A stretch of 64,000 nt of DNA, from contig JAAXIC010000013.1 in NCBI GenBank assembly GCA_012270555.1, forward strand, positions 1 to 64,000, written 5' to 3'. Positions 26,438 through 35,810 of this stretch are shown piece by piece. The notes beneath the pieces were generated by a model, which saw only the letters and a list, made by a program, of their open reading frames with translations, made no database searches and was not told the origin of the DNA. A program made the translations under genes and the position numbers. The stretch's first letter is position 1, and each line of letters starts with the position of its first letter. This DNA comes from Chloroflexota bacterium. Its GTDB lineage: Bacteria; Chloroflexota; UBA11872; VXOZ01.

Positions 26438-27199
26438 ATGCCCAATCTGCTTGTTGGAAAGAGTGCAATCGTAACCGGCGCCGCCAGTGGCATAGGGCGC
26501 GCCATTGCCCTGGCCTTCCTACGAGAAGGCGCGAGTGTTCTCGGCGTCGATCTCAACCTGGACGGCCTGCGGGAGACGGCAGACCGCGCCATGGTGCATG
26601 GCTCCCCATTCCTAACGCAGCGCTGCGACGTTACCCAGCGCGCCGACGTTGAAGCTACCGTGGAGCGGGCCGTAGCGGAATTTGGCAAGCTCGACATTAT
26701 GGCCGCCATCGCCGGCATTGCCCTGGAGCACGACTTTGTGGATATCAAGGACGACGATTGGCACCGGGTTGCTGCCGTAAACATGCACGGCGTCTATATC
26801 TGCGATCAGGTGGCCGCCCGCCAAATGGTCGAACAAGGCCATGGCGGCCGCATCATCAACATGTCTTCCGTGAACGGCCTGATGGGTGAGGAAGAGTTGG
26901 CTGCCTACAATACGTCAAAAGGCGCCGTTACGCTACTCACGAAGAGTGCTGCCATTGACCTGGCAAAGCATGAGATTACCGTCAATTGCCTTGCCCCGGG
27001 CTACATTCGCACCCCGCTCACGGACGAAAGCATCGCCGATGAGGCGTGGATCAACGAATACCTAAAGCGCGTACCTTTCCGCCGCGTGGGTGAACCGGAA
27101 GAGGTTGCCGACTGTGCGGTCTTTCTGGCGAGCGACCTCAGCCGCTACGTAACCGGCCACGCGCTTGTGGTTGACGGCGGGCAAATAGCCGTAATCTAG
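26438..27199 (+). CDS. SDR-family oxidoreductase
   Basis: 253 residues, classical short-chain dehydrogenase. TGAASGIGRAIA (13-24) binds the dinucleotide and Asp38 in GVDLNL at the end of the second strand suggests NAD(H). AGIALEHD stands for the NAG motif, Asn115 is conserved, and the catalytic Ser143/144, Tyr157 and Lys161 are present (YNTSK). It ends in GHALVVDGGQIAVI as SDRs do. AAGGAGATCGTCC precedes the ATG. The substrate is unknown; it may work with the aminotransferase 180 bp upstream. Confidence 0.9.
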   Translation: MPNLLVGKSAIVTGAASGIGRAIALAFLREGASVLGVDLNLDGLRETADRAMVHGSPFLTQRCDVTQRADVEATVERAVAEFGKLDIMAAIAGIALEHDFVDIKDDDWHRVAAVNMHGVYICDQVAARQMVEQGHGGRIINMSSVNGLMGEEELAAYNTSKGAVTLLTKSAAIDLAKHEITVNCLAPGYIRTPLTDESIADEAWINEYLKRVPFRRVGEPEEVADCAVFLASDLSRYVTGHALVVDGGQIAVI

Positions 27200-27216
27200 G
27201 AATCCCAAAGCATCGG

Positions 27217-27256
27217 ACGCGGGTCTTTTGTCAAAAGGGCAAGGGCCCGCGTTTTG
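27217..27256 (+). terminator. terminator after the SDR gene
   Basis: Outer stem ACGCGGG/CCCGCGT (27217-27223 with 27246-27252) enclosing a smaller CTTTT-GTC-AAAAG hairpin, then TTTG. It lies between the convergent SDR and creatininase genes. Confidence 0.55.
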
Positions 27257-27290
27257 CATTCCCACACGTCGCAGGCGCTGCAGGGCTTCC

Positions 27291-28100
27291 TTATCCCTGC
27301 GGCTTGGGATGGAAGTCGCGCTGCGGCCGGATTTCGCGAGCACGGAACTCCTGGAGGAATTCTGCCGTACGCTTGACGGCAGCCTTATAGAGAATTTCGC
27401 CCTTTTCGGCAGTGGCGACAGTGGGGTCGCCCTGGATGCCGGTTGACGTATTGCGGCTAAAGAACTCCTGAAAGTGGATCCTGGTGTTGGCCGGCCATGC
27501 TCCCCAGATGTGCTCGCTCCGCTGCACCTCATCCACCGTGCGTACCGCCTTGCTCATGTCCACCAAGTGCGGACAGAGATAGAGCATGAGAGAGGTCTCG
27601 TCCTCTTCGGCGTGGTGGGCCACGCCGTGTGATTCGCGGGTCCATGGCAGGTCTTCATCCCGCACCAGGGCCCAGTAATTCGCCAGTACGCTGATCGCCG
27701 CGCTCTCGTTGTTGATGCGGCGCATGGCGAGGTCCAGCACCGGCACGTTACTGCCGTGGCCGTTCAGGAGCACGATGTGCCGAAAACCGTGGTGGGCAAG
27801 GCTAAAGCCTATTTGCGCCACATAGTCGATGATCGTGTACATGTTAATGGCGATTGTGCCGGGAAAGTCCAAGTGGTGTTCATTGAACGAATACACCACC
27901 GGCGGCATCACGATCACGTCAGGCGTGAGTAGCTCGGCCACGTCATTGGCTATTCGGTGCGGAATGATGTAGTCAACCATTAGGGGCAGGTGCGGCCCGT
28001 GCTGCTCCATGGTGCCCACCGGCAAAACGACCACGGGATCCCGCAGCGCCGCCTCGCCCACCTCAGGCCACTTGAGCTCTTCATACCGGAAGTTTTCCAT
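27291..28100 (-). CDS. creatininase-family amidohydrolase
   Basis: 269 residues. PVGTMEQHGPHLPLMVDYIIPHRIA holds the metal ligands Glu32, His34 and Asp43; HHLDFPGTIAI and VLLNGHGSNVPVL are the other family signatures, and GVAHHAEEDETSLMLYL carries the late Glu. The group hydrolyses cyclic amides such as creatinine or removes formyl groups from small molecules (as in mycofactocin MftE or ArfB). No mycofactocin genes are seen. It is transcribed away from the SDR gene and just downstream of the Gfo/Idh/MocA gene, with which it could share a transcript. Confidence 0.88.
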   Translation of the reverse strand: MENFRYEELKWPEVGEAALRDPVVVLPVGTMEQHGPHLPLMVDYIIPHRIANDVAELLTPDVIVMPPVVYSFNEHHLDFPGTIAINMYTIIDYVAQIGFSLAHHGFRHIVLLNGHGSNVPVLDLAMRRINNESAAISVLANYWALVRDEDLPWTRESHGVAHHAEEDETSLMLYLCPHLVDMSKAVRTVDEVQRSEHIWGAWPANTRIHFQEFFSRNTSTGIQGDPTVATAEKGEILYKAAVKRTAEFLQEFRAREIRPQRDFHPKPQG

Positions 28101-28193
28101 TGTGTCAGTTAACCTTTCGTCAAGAACCAGCTATGACCCACTCTGAGCCACGGTGTGTATGGCAAAGTATCCACTTAGGCAGTAGAGAGACGG

Positions 28194-29264
28194 TCAGTCC
28201 ACGCGCTGCACTGTCACCCACGAGCGGCTTTCGGATGACTCTACCACCGCGTGCAGCACCTCTTGCGTCTTGAGGCCCTCGGTGAACGTCGGCGTGATCT
28301 CGCGGTCCTCGCGCACCGACTGCACAAAGGTCTCCATCTGCCGGGTTGCGCCCGCTAGCAGTTGGCCGCCGTGCCCCTTGTCCACCGTCGGCGGCTCACC
28401 TGGAATCGGCTCGCCTTCCTGTCCAGGCATGAAGAGCCAGCCCTGCGCGTTCTCGTAGAGGATGCCGCCCTTCCGCCCGTTGATCATCGTATGGCGCCTA
28501 CCCACCGGGAAGTTGGAATGCACGGAACCGAGCCTACTCACGCCGATCGTCCCATGTGCGCCGTTCGCGATTTGCATGAGGATAATTGTATCGTCGTCGA
28601 GGTCATGCGCATGCGGCGTGCCGTCGTCATCGAAGACCTGCGGCGTGAATGTCTTCATGTTGGCGCTGACCTCGGTTATATCCCCCACGAGAAAGTGGAC
28701 GAGATCGATGTGGTGGGAGCCGAGGTCGCCCAGGATGCCCGTGCCCGTGCGCTTGGCGTCGGTGCGCCAGGTGAAGCGTGGTTTGTCGGAGCGTACGAGC
28801 GCAGGGTTTAAGCTCTGCGTATGCAGATGCACGACTTCACCAATGACGTCATCTTCGATGAGCTTGCGAATGTTGTTGGCTGCCACATTCCAGCGATTGG
28901 AGAACCCCACCACCGTGCGAAGATTCGCCTGACGCGCTGCCGCATACATCTCACGGGCCTCTTCCACTGTAACCGCCATGGGTTTCTCGCAAAAGATGTG
29001 CTTGCCCGCTTGCGCCGAACGCATTACTAGATCATGGTGAAAGGCGTCCGGCGCATCCACCAACACACCGTCAATCTCTTCAAGAGCGAGCAGTTGATCG
29101 GGATCGGTGAAGGCATTTTCGATACCAAACTTTGCGGCGAACTCTTGCACGCCGTTTTCCCGAGGCCCACAAACGGCAACGAGCTCAACGCCCTCGATGT
29201 GCGCCAGTCCCTCTGCGTGCACGTCTGCGATCATGCCGTAGCCAAAAACACCGAACCTAAGCAT
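28194..29264 (-). CDS. Gfo/Idh/MocA-family oxidoreductase
   Basis: 356 residues from the ATG at 29264, chosen because AAAGG lies about 8 nt before it and because the Rossmann start MLRFGVFGYGMIADVHAEGL then sits at the N-terminus; an upstream start at 29291 would add nine residues. The cofactor loop GVFGYGMIADVH is near-canonical, and IFCEKPMAVT is the EKP motif with the proton-relay Lys. GDLGSHHIDLVHFLVG is the second-domain signature. These enzymes oxidise or reduce sugars and inositols with NAD(P). The gene precedes the creatininase gene on the same strand. Confidence 0.9.
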   Translation of the reverse strand: MLRFGVFGYGMIADVHAEGLAHIEGVELVAVCGPRENGVQEFAAKFGIENAFTDPDQLLALEEIDGVLVDAPDAFHHDLVMRSAQAGKHIFCEKPMAVTVEEAREMYAAARQANLRTVVGFSNRWNVAANNIRKLIEDDVIGEVVHLHTQSLNPALVRSDKPRFTWRTDAKRTGTGILGDLGSHHIDLVHFLVGDITEVSANMKTFTPQVFDDDGTPHAHDLDDDTIILMQIANGAHGTIGVSRLGSVHSNFPVGRRHTMINGRKGGILYENAQGWLFMPGQEGEPIPGEPPTVDKGHGGQLLAGATRQMETFVQSVREDREITPTFTEGLKTQEVLHAVVESSESRSWVTVQRVD

Positions 29265-29699
29265 AGCGTTAAACCTTTCACATAACTGCAAATCCGTATT
29301 CCACGGTCACTCCCACGGGTGCGCTGGCACATCACTGAAAGCAAACTTGCGATGGCTCTTCCTATTGAGCACAACTGTGGTGAAAATCCTGACTTTCGAT
29401 AGTAGCTGAGCGGGTCTAGCAAACTCTGCTGCCCAGACCGTCACATGACCGGAAACGGAAGCACGCAGAGCGCTTCAAACTGCTGGCTTCCTCGTCCTAG
29501 TGAAACAGACAGAGTGGAAAGACGCAACCGGCGCCCTGGTCGCAATAACCTAACATTAGTGGCCGCTATCCGCGAAGCCTCTGCCCGCGTGGACGCCAAC
29601 CTTCTGGGAAGTGCCTGTGCAAGTGATCCAATCACCGCGTTCTGCCCCCGAGCGGCGAATCAACAGCAGGGCGCATCCCATTCCCCCTGCCCTGACTCG
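29265..29699. other. intergenic, no gene seen
   Basis: 435 bp between the Gfo/Idh/MocA gene start and the epimerase stop. Nothing recognised. Confidence 0.45.
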
Positions 29700-30419
29700 C
29701 TACTCCACCGGGGCGAGCGAAAAGCCCTCCTGCTGCAGTGCAGCCGTCAGGCGGTCCATATTGTCCGCTACCGTCTGGCCGGGAGCGAAAATGGATGACC
29801 CCGCCACAAGCACGTCCGCGCCGGCCAAGACTGAAGCTACGGCCGTTTCGGCATTGATGCCGCCATCCACTTGCAGCCGGACGTCGAGGCCTTCTCGATC
29901 AATCGCCTCGCGCAGCACGCGGACTTTCTCAAGCATCGCCGGCATGAACGCCTGTCCTCCCCAGCCCGGCTCTACGGTCATCACCAAAGCCAGATCGAGG
30001 TCGGGGAGATAGGGGAGCAGAGCTTCAACCGGCGTACCGGGTTTGATTGCCAGTCCGACTCGCTTCTTGGCAGCGCGAAATGCCTGAAGAGTGCTTGGCA
30101 CATCCGCGCATGCTTCAACATGCAGCGTGAATAGGTCGCCCTCACTGCCGAGAAACAACTCGAGGTGACGCATAGGCTCCGTGACCATGAGGTGAACGTC
30201 GAAGACACGTGCAGACGCCTGCCGCACGCTTTGAATCACGTCTGGCCCAAAGCTCAGGTTTGGCACGAAGTGCGCGTCCATGACATCGAAATGGAGGTAG
30301 TGTGCGCCGGCAGCATGGGCTGCCTTCACACTATCCGCCAAGTGGCCGAAGTCCGCGGCCAGCACGGAAGGCGCTATTCTGACGTGGCGGGAAAAGGCAT
30401 CGAGCCGTGAAGAAGCCAT
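29700..30419 (-). CDS. rpe: ribulose-phosphate 3-epimerase
   Basis: 239 residues, TIM barrel, interconverting ribulose 5-phosphate and xylulose 5-phosphate. PSVLAADFGHL opens the barrel, HFDVMDAHFVPNLSFGPDVI holds the first Asp and metal ligands (HFD, MDxHF), DVHLMV the second His, TVEPGWGGQAF the flexible loop and LQVDGGIN the second catalytic Asp. ADVLVAGSSIF binds phosphate. All expected catalytic residues are present. It is downstream of the LysM-M23 gene on the same strand, separated by 92 bp. Confidence 0.95.
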   Translation of the reverse strand: MASSRLDAFSRHVRIAPSVLAADFGHLADSVKAAHAAGAHYLHFDVMDAHFVPNLSFGPDVIQSVRQASARVFDVHLMVTEPMRHLELFLGSEGDLFTLHVEACADVPSTLQAFRAAKKRVGLAIKPGTPVEALLPYLPDLDLALVMTVEPGWGGQAFMPAMLEKVRVLREAIDREGLDVRLQVDGGINAETAVASVLAGADVLVAGSSIFAPGQTVADNMDRLTAALQQEGFSLAPVE

Positions 30420-30511
30420 ATGGGAGGCGGCGAGCGGAGTGCTACAGGGATTTTCTCTTAAAGAGACGCAAATGACGTATGCCGTGTTGAGTGAAATATC
30501 GCAGCCGTCAC

Positions 30512-31684
30512 CTAATTGAGGAGCGGCAGGGGATTCTGGAAACGGTTATGGTACAGCACCTCGAAGTGCAGATGCGGCCCGGTAGAGTAACCAGTGCTGC
30601 CCATCGCTCCAATGTATTCACCGGCCCTGACAAAGTCGCCAACGGATACAGCGAAGGTGCTGAGGTGGCTGTACGTGCTAACCCAACCGTTACCATGGTC
30701 GATGACAATACGATACCCGTAGCCGAGTGCGCTCCAACCGGCCGCGCTAATCCGGCCGGCGTCAGCGGCCACAATTGCGGTCCCGGTGCGATTGCCGATG
30801 TCCAAAGCAAGATGGCGAGAATGGTAATACTGCGTAATGACGCCCTGCGCGGGCCACCGGAATTCCCCGAACGCCGCCACCGGTTGCTCACGCTGGGCCA
30901 GTTGTGTATCTCCACGCGCCTTGCGCAGCGCCTCCGGCAAGATGCCGTTCGGAATGATCAACTCCATTCCCGCTACAAGCGTCGTGGAGAGGCCGATGCG
31001 GTTATATTCCGCAATCGCAACCGGATTGCTTTGGTACTTCTCGGCTATTTCGTGCAGCAGGTCCCCACTGGCTACAACATGGATCACGCCGTCTATTGGT
31101 GGAATGCGCAGCTTATACCCAAGGACCAGGAGATGGTCTGGAGCAATGTCGTTAGCCCAGAGCAATGTGTCGAGCTCAATGCGAAATCGGTCAGCGATGT
31201 CAACGAGTGTATCATTGCCCCCCACCTCGTACGCGAAAATCTCATCTCGCGGGCGTAGAATTACCCTGGTTTCCAGCAGGATAGGGCGTTCAATCACATC
31301 CGGGAACACTGCTTCCGCCGTGCTGACACGGAAAGCCGGTATTGTACCATATCTCTCGGGCTCATCGAGGAGCGCCCGCCCGGAAATCTGCCCGGCCACA
31401 AGAGGCGTAGCCCAGAGCGCAGCTATCCCAAGGGCCAGCAAGACGACGTGGCCGGCGGCACGATAGGCAACGGTGCTAATCCATTGCGACAGAGCCTTGC
31501 TGCGAAGCGTCAGCGTTGCCAAGCGTGGAAGCCGAAAGACGCCATAGGCGCAGAAGATAACCAGGCCGACAAGCTGCAAGCCAAGAGACCGGCGTGGAAC
31601 CGTGGAGGCAGCCGCTGGCAGTTGAGCTTCAGCTTGATCTTCGCGGGAAGCGGCACCCTCTTCGCGCAGTGCCTCAAGCGCCAT
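30512..31684 (-). CDS. LysM and M23 metallopeptidase, membrane-anchored
   Basis: 390 residues. A cytoplasmic N-terminus is followed by hydrophobic segments (about 30-60 and 78-100), then an extracellular part. Two LysM-like repeats follow (DTLVDIADRFRIELDTLLWAN and DLLHEIAEKYQSNPVAIAEYN), each about 45 residues, binding peptidoglycan. The M23 domain at the end carries the zinc motif HLALDIGN and the second motif GPHLHFEVLY, with GYGYRIVIDHGNG between. It would cut peptide cross-links of the cell wall or, if inactive, activate an amidase; the HxxxD and HxH motifs look intact, so activity is expected. Confidence 0.9.
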   Translation of the reverse strand: MALEALREEGAASREDQAEAQLPAAASTVPRRSLGLQLVGLVIFCAYGVFRLPRLATLTLRSKALSQWISTVAYRAAGHVVLLALGIAALWATPLVAGQISGRALLDEPERYGTIPAFRVSTAEAVFPDVIERPILLETRVILRPRDEIFAYEVGGNDTLVDIADRFRIELDTLLWANDIAPDHLLVLGYKLRIPPIDGVIHVVASGDLLHEIAEKYQSNPVAIAEYNRIGLSTTLVAGMELIIPNGILPEALRKARGDTQLAQREQPVAAFGEFRWPAQGVITQYYHSRHLALDIGNRTGTAIVAADAGRISAAGWSALGYGYRIVIDHGNGWVSTYSHLSTFAVSVGDFVRAGEYIGAMGSTGYSTGPHLHFEVLYHNRFQNPLPLLN

Positions 31685-32085
31685 TTTTGACTTTCTCTAG
31701 AATGATCCTAGCGGGGCAAAACAGGCGGATAGGGGTTGCTATCACTCTCTGGTAACCTCGAAAATATCTACAATATCCGCTATCAAGGCAGCCGATTCGC
31801 ACGGTATCAGCTACCCATTGGGTTGTCAACAACCGGATTCGGGCGCCGCTCAATCCATTCATGGCGTTGTTTGTATGTCCCAATCTCCCGGGACAAGCCT
31901 GAGTTGAAGTAACCTGGGCGTGTCTTTGCATCCGGTAAAAGCTAAAAGGTGAGGCGCTGCCTGTTGACTTGGACGGGGAGAAACTACACGTCCACGATCT
32001 TGCCCAAGCGTCATGGCGGCGGGCATAATGCGTAAGCAGTGTGTAGAAAACGCAGGTTAAGCAATCCAGATGAGGAGCGTAACCC
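31685..32085. other. intergenic, no gene seen
   Basis: 401 bp between divergent genes (M23 peptidase and Dabb protein). It must hold both promoters, but no consensus box stands out. Confidence 0.45.
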
Positions 32086-32379
32086 ATGGTCGAGCACCTG
32101 GTGCTGTTCAGAGTAAAGCAGGGCGTAAGCGAAGACGCAGTTCAGGCGATGCAGGATGCATTGCGAGGGCTTCAAGAGGCGATACCGGGGATACTGGAAA
32201 TCACCGTGGGAGCCAACTTTAGCGAGCGCAGCCAGGGATTCACTCACGGCTTGCTGGTGCGCTTTCAAGACCGCGCCGCGCTGGACGTCTACATTCCCCA
32301 TCCCGCGCATGAAGCAGCGCGGAACAACTACATCCTGCCTATCGTCGAGGACGTGCTCGTCGTAGACTACGAGCGGTAA
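32086..32379 (+). CDS. Dabb-family (stress-responsive A/B barrel) protein
   Basis: 97 residues, one dimeric alpha-beta barrel. MVEHLVLFRVKQGVSED starts with the conserved His-containing strand, AIPGILEITVGANFSERSQGFTHGLLVRFQDRAAL is the core, and YIPHPAHEAARN ends it with the family HPxH motif. This is full length for the family. Dabb proteins are small ligand-binding or enzyme-like barrels of varied role. A GATGAGGAGCGTAACCC ribosome site precedes the ATG. Confidence 0.9.
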   Translation: MVEHLVLFRVKQGVSEDAVQAMQDALRGLQEAIPGILEITVGANFSERSQGFTHGLLVRFQDRAALDVYIPHPAHEAARNNYILPIVEDVLVVDYER

Positions 32380-32461
32380 AGCGCCCCAAGCCCAATCATG
32401 CGCGGCCGGCGCGCCTTGAAAATTCTACCCACCCACGGGCATCGGTCGCCAAATGCGGGTG

Positions 32462-33559
32462 TCAACCGCCGGATGGGTCCGCCGTCGGCCACGCCCCCAG
32501 CACTCTGACGAGCACACATTGCTTCTCGAGTTCCGCGAGCGCCGTATGTACGGGGTCCCTGGCGGGATGCCCGATGAGGATTGCGAAAAAGTAGTAGTCC
32601 CACGTGCGCCGACGCGAGGGCCGGGAGAGAATGAACGTCAGATTGACATTGTACTTAGCAAATATGCCCAAAGCGTTGTACAGGGAACCGGGTTGGTCCA
32701 TGACGCTGAAGAGCAGGGCGGTGCGATCGTCTTCCGTAGAATCGGGGAGTTGTTTGCCCAGTATCGCGAAGCGCGTCACATTGTCCACTCGGTCCTGAAT
32801 GCTGTTCGCGATTATGGGCACTCCCTCCGCCTCCGCGGCAAGTTCGCTCGCGATAGCCGCAGCGCCGGGCTCATTCTTGACCCTCGCGACTGCCGCGGCC
32901 GTGCTCACAACCTCTATCGTGTCGGCACGCGGGAGCTCTTCCGCCAGCCAACCCCGGCACTGCGCCAGCGCCTGCGGATGGGAGTATACGACCTGCACGG
33001 CATCTCGCGGCGAACTGGATATGAGATGATGCGCAATCGGGATCACGATCTCCCCGCAAATCTGCAGCGCCGTATCCAGGTACTGCACAAAGGAGTCGAG
33101 GGTAGGCGTTACTCCGCCCTCGGTAGAGTTCTCAAGCGGCACCACGCCATAATCCGCCAAGTCTTTTTCTACAAGCTTAAAGACATGGTCCACCGAGGCC
33201 GCCGCCTGGAGTTTTACGGCGCTGCCGAACGATTGGATCGCCGCCTGATGGGTAAAGGTATTCTCAGGCCCCAGGTACGCTACACTGATCTCTTTTTCCA
33301 GCGCGCGGCACGCGGAGAGCACTTCACGATAGATGGTCGTGATCACATTCGCGCTGAGTGGGCCATCCTTGGCGGCCGACGCTACATGCCCAAGCACCTG
33401 GCGCTCGCGCTCAGGCACATATATCGGCAGGTTCACGCCTTTTTCTTTTCCAACACGTATCGCCAGCGCCGCGCGCCGCTGAAGACGGTCGACTATCTCG
33501 CGGTCAATTTGGTCTATTTCCCGGCGCAAGTCCGCCAGGATAGCATTCGGCTTACGCAT
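32462..33559 (-). CDS. pheA: bifunctional chorismate mutase / prephenate dehydratase
   Basis: 365 residues, P-protein of phenylalanine synthesis. Residues 1-90 form an AroQ-type chorismate mutase (LADLRREIDQIDREIVDRLQRR, the active-site Arg pattern). About 92-270 is prephenate dehydratase: VAYLGPENTFTHQAA, PLENSTEGGVTPTLDSF and the substrate motif NVTRFAILGKQ. The rest is an ACT domain with ILSRPSRRRTWDYYFF, which stands for the ESRP phenylalanine-binding motif. Feedback inhibition by Phe is expected from the ACT domain. It is a single gene. Confidence 0.94.
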   Translation of the reverse strand: MRKPNAILADLRREIDQIDREIVDRLQRRAALAIRVGKEKGVNLPIYVPERERQVLGHVASAAKDGPLSANVITTIYREVLSACRALEKEISVAYLGPENTFTHQAAIQSFGSAVKLQAAASVDHVFKLVEKDLADYGVVPLENSTEGGVTPTLDSFVQYLDTALQICGEIVIPIAHHLISSSPRDAVQVVYSHPQALAQCRGWLAEELPRADTIEVVSTAAAVARVKNEPGAAAIASELAAEAEGVPIIANSIQDRVDNVTRFAILGKQLPDSTEDDRTALLFSVMDQPGSLYNALGIFAKYNVNLTFILSRPSRRRTWDYYFFAILIGHPARDPVHTALAELEKQCVLVRVLGAWPTADPSGG

Positions 33560-34140
33560 CAGAGCCGTTTATCCACTGCACAATAGACCACCTTCCCAAT
33601 GCATGAATAAAGTTACGTGCCGTATGGGAGGAGTGTCGCGGATTCAATAGTCTAAGAGCCTGTTTACGTTCTTTCGAGATGAAGTTTGCACAGCCGATTG
33701 AAAGCTGTTCGTGCTGAGGGCTGCGCGAAGTCCCTGTCGAAGTACGAACGGCGATTCGCCAACTTTTCACGTCCCATTCACCCTTCGACAAGCTCAGGGC
33801 GAACGTTACGCGCCCAGACTAAGAAGATCGTAAGCAGGCACTAAAACCCAGTCTATTCGGGCAGTATTGTAGCAGGTTCATTTTCAGCCTGCACCGCAGT
33901 CGAGGCTTCCGCATGGGGGCTGTCGGGCGCCGCAACCGGCAAGGCTGCCATTGCTGCGCTCCTTGACGATCCGGTGAGATCTTCCTAGAATTAAGGCGAG
34001 AGGATGAGCCATAGTCACGACGCAGCAACGTTAGCAGAGGCTTGTGCTGGCATGGCTGGCTTGAGGCGGTGAGCACGCACACTTCTCGTTGCGCGTTCGG
34101 GACGGGTTTGCGGCATTCATGAAGGAGTGAACATACCGCA
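33560..34140. other. intergenic region with repeat pair
   Basis: 581 bp between pheA and the ferredoxin gene. Apart from the repeat pair at 33705-33816 and a GAAGGAG ribosome site for the ferredoxin gene, I see no feature. Confidence 0.5.
33705..33816. repeat. REP-like inverted pair
   Basis: A left arm TTCGTGCTGAGGGCTGCGCG, with CTGTCGAAGTACGAACGG, faces CACCCTTCGACAAGCTCAGG and GCGAAC. The same arrangement occurs at 9236-9334 and half of it at 12026-12064. Confidence 0.6.
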
Positions 34141-34386
34141 ATGACGTACGTGATTGCAGAACCTTGTATTGACGTCAAAGACAACTCATGTGTGGATGTC
34201 TGTCCGGTAGACTGTATACACTCCGACGACGATTCGGCGCAGTTCTTCATTGACCCGGATGAATGCATCGAGTGCGGCGCGTGCGAGCCGGTCTGCCCGG
34301 TAACGGCTATCTTCTTTGAGGATGACTTACCGGACGAGTGGCGCAACTACATCCAGCTTAATGCCGACTTCTTTGCCGATCAATAG
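34141..34386 (+). CDS. 7Fe ferredoxin (FdxA type)
   Basis: 81 residues, near the usual length of seven-iron ferredoxins. By alignment with the known family pattern, Cys9, Cys17 and Cys52 would hold the [3Fe-4S] cluster and Cys21, Cys42, Cys45 and Cys48 the [4Fe-4S] cluster, with Cys25 the free cysteine. CIECGACEPVCP and C-x7-C-x3-CP are both intact. The very acidic surface (DDDSAQFFIDPDE, FEDDLPDE) is usual for electron carriers. It could be the electron donor for glutamate synthase or other reductases; context does not say. GAAGGAGTGAACATACCGC precedes the ATG. Confidence 0.93.
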   Translation: MTYVIAEPCIDVKDNSCVDVCPVDCIHSDDDSAQFFIDPDECIECGACEPVCPVTAIFFEDDLPDEWRNYIQLNADFFADQ

Positions 34387-34431
34387 GGGCTGCGGGCCAG
34401 TAGTGCCTTCACGCCGGGTCTTGGCGCCAGG

Positions 34432-35676
34432 TTAGCTTTCCCTAGCGCTTGAGAACGCGGCCGCAGACTCCTCTGAGCCGTCGTCGTTCTCGATTTCCAT
34501 CTGTGACCCCCGCACGAACCGCGGATCATTGCCCAAGTCAAAACCCCGCTGCAGGTCGTGCTCGTAACCGGCATACGTGCTGGTTGCTTGATCTCCGTAT
34601 TCCTCCGGCCAACGAATGCGAAAGATCTGGCGTGGCCGATCGGCTTTCCCATCCACCCGGTAGCGGTCGACTGCTTTTTCATCGAGAGTGACGCCGAGGC
34701 CGTGACCCTCGGGTACACCCATGTAGCCGCGCTCGACCACAGGCGATTCCGTCAGCAAATCGTGCTCCCAGATGTGGAGGCACGTAATTGCCGGCCACAA
34801 CGCGTGGGAGAGCACAGCGCCTAGGTGTGCTGCCCACGCCGTCGTCATTCCCAACCCCACGAGTTGCAGCCAGAACGGCTTATTGGCCACCGCCGCTACC
34901 GTGCCTGCTTCCATTACCTTTGCCAGACCTCCACCTACCACAAAGCCGTCGCAGACATCGTCTTGCAGTGCAGTCATGATAGGCGGCGTGCCGTAGTGCA
35001 TGGCCAGCGGGCGCGGCACGTGCCGGCGGATTTGCTGGTTGCCGGCCACGTCCCCTTGTGGTATCGGCGTTTCGTATATGGAGACATTGACGAAGGAAAG
35101 CAACTCCTGCAAGAGCGGAATGGCCGTACCGGCATCCACGAGCATGCTGTTGAAGTCAATGTCCAGGTGCATGGACTTTGGAATGACGGATTCGAGCGCA
35201 GCAAGTTGCGCGTGGATGTCGCGCCATGGTCGGCCCTTGAGCTTCATCGAGGTATAGCCTCTATCAAGGGCTTTCTGCGCCTCTGCCGCCCACTCCTCCG
35301 GCGCCATATCCAAGCACCACCAGGAAATGGGCACATGCTTCCGCACCTGCTCGCCGATGAGCCGGTGGATCGGCACACCAGCTATCTTGCCGGCCAAGTC
35401 CCACAGCGCCATCCCCGGACCGGCGCCAAGCGAAGCGTCCCACAGGTGTGCGTGCGGCTCCGTGCCAACCAGTCGCTCTTTGAGGTCCTCCGGCGACCTG
35501 CCCCAGGTGTACTCAATCACCGTCTCGCCGATGCCGGTCAAACCCGAGTCCGTGTGGATGCGGCAGACCTCGACGAGGCGCCAATCCCCACTCAAGCGAG
35601 TCATATGAAGATCGTGATGTTCAGTAAACGGCACCAAGAGTCTAATCTGCTCTGCGTCAGTTATCGTCACAGCCAC
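34432..35676 (-). CDS. mandelate racemase/muconate lactonizing (enolase superfamily) protein
   Basis: 414 residues from GTG 35676, preferred because GAGGAGG lies 6 nt before it and covers the codons of an upstream in-frame GTG at 35691. The N-terminal capping domain precedes a TIM barrel: GYTSMKLKG holds the KxK base, HLDIDFNSM the first metal Asp and SIYETPIPQ the second metal Glu. At the third ligand position, where the family has Asp/Glu, the strand reads LAMHYGTPP, so a His or another residue would have to serve. GVPEGHGLGVTLDE is the family C-terminal signature. The substrate is unknown. Such paralogues are numerous in SAR202-type genomes. Confidence 0.86.
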   Translation of the reverse strand: MAVTITDAEQIRLLVPFTEHHDLHMTRLSGDWRLVEVCRIHTDSGLTGIGETVIEYTWGRSPEDLKERLVGTEPHAHLWDASLGAGPGMALWDLAGKIAGVPIHRLIGEQVRKHVPISWWCLDMAPEEWAAEAQKALDRGYTSMKLKGRPWRDIHAQLAALESVIPKSMHLDIDFNSMLVDAGTAIPLLQELLSFVNVSIYETPIPQGDVAGNQQIRRHVPRPLAMHYGTPPIMTALQDDVCDGFVVGGGLAKVMEAGTVAAVANKPFWLQLVGLGMTTAWAAHLGAVLSHALWPAITCLHIWEHDLLTESPVVERGYMGVPEGHGLGVTLDEKAVDRYRVDGKADRPRQIFRIRWPEEYGDQATSTYAGYEHDLQRGFDLGNDPRFVRGSQMEIENDDGSEESAAAFSSARES

Positions 35677-35810
35677 GGTTTTCCTCCTCACTCAAGACAG
35701 TCAATTGCCTTTGTACGGTCCTCACAAAACGGACACGAGAGATTCGCAGGGGGACGGCTCCACTCGCGGTGTTGCCATCTCACGGCAGCCTTAGTCCGTG
35801 ACGTTCTGCG

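Noticed and set aside
32453-33586. 377-residue plus-strand frame opposite pheA
   Set aside because: Shadow of the chorismate mutase/prephenate dehydratase gene; no recognisable motif.
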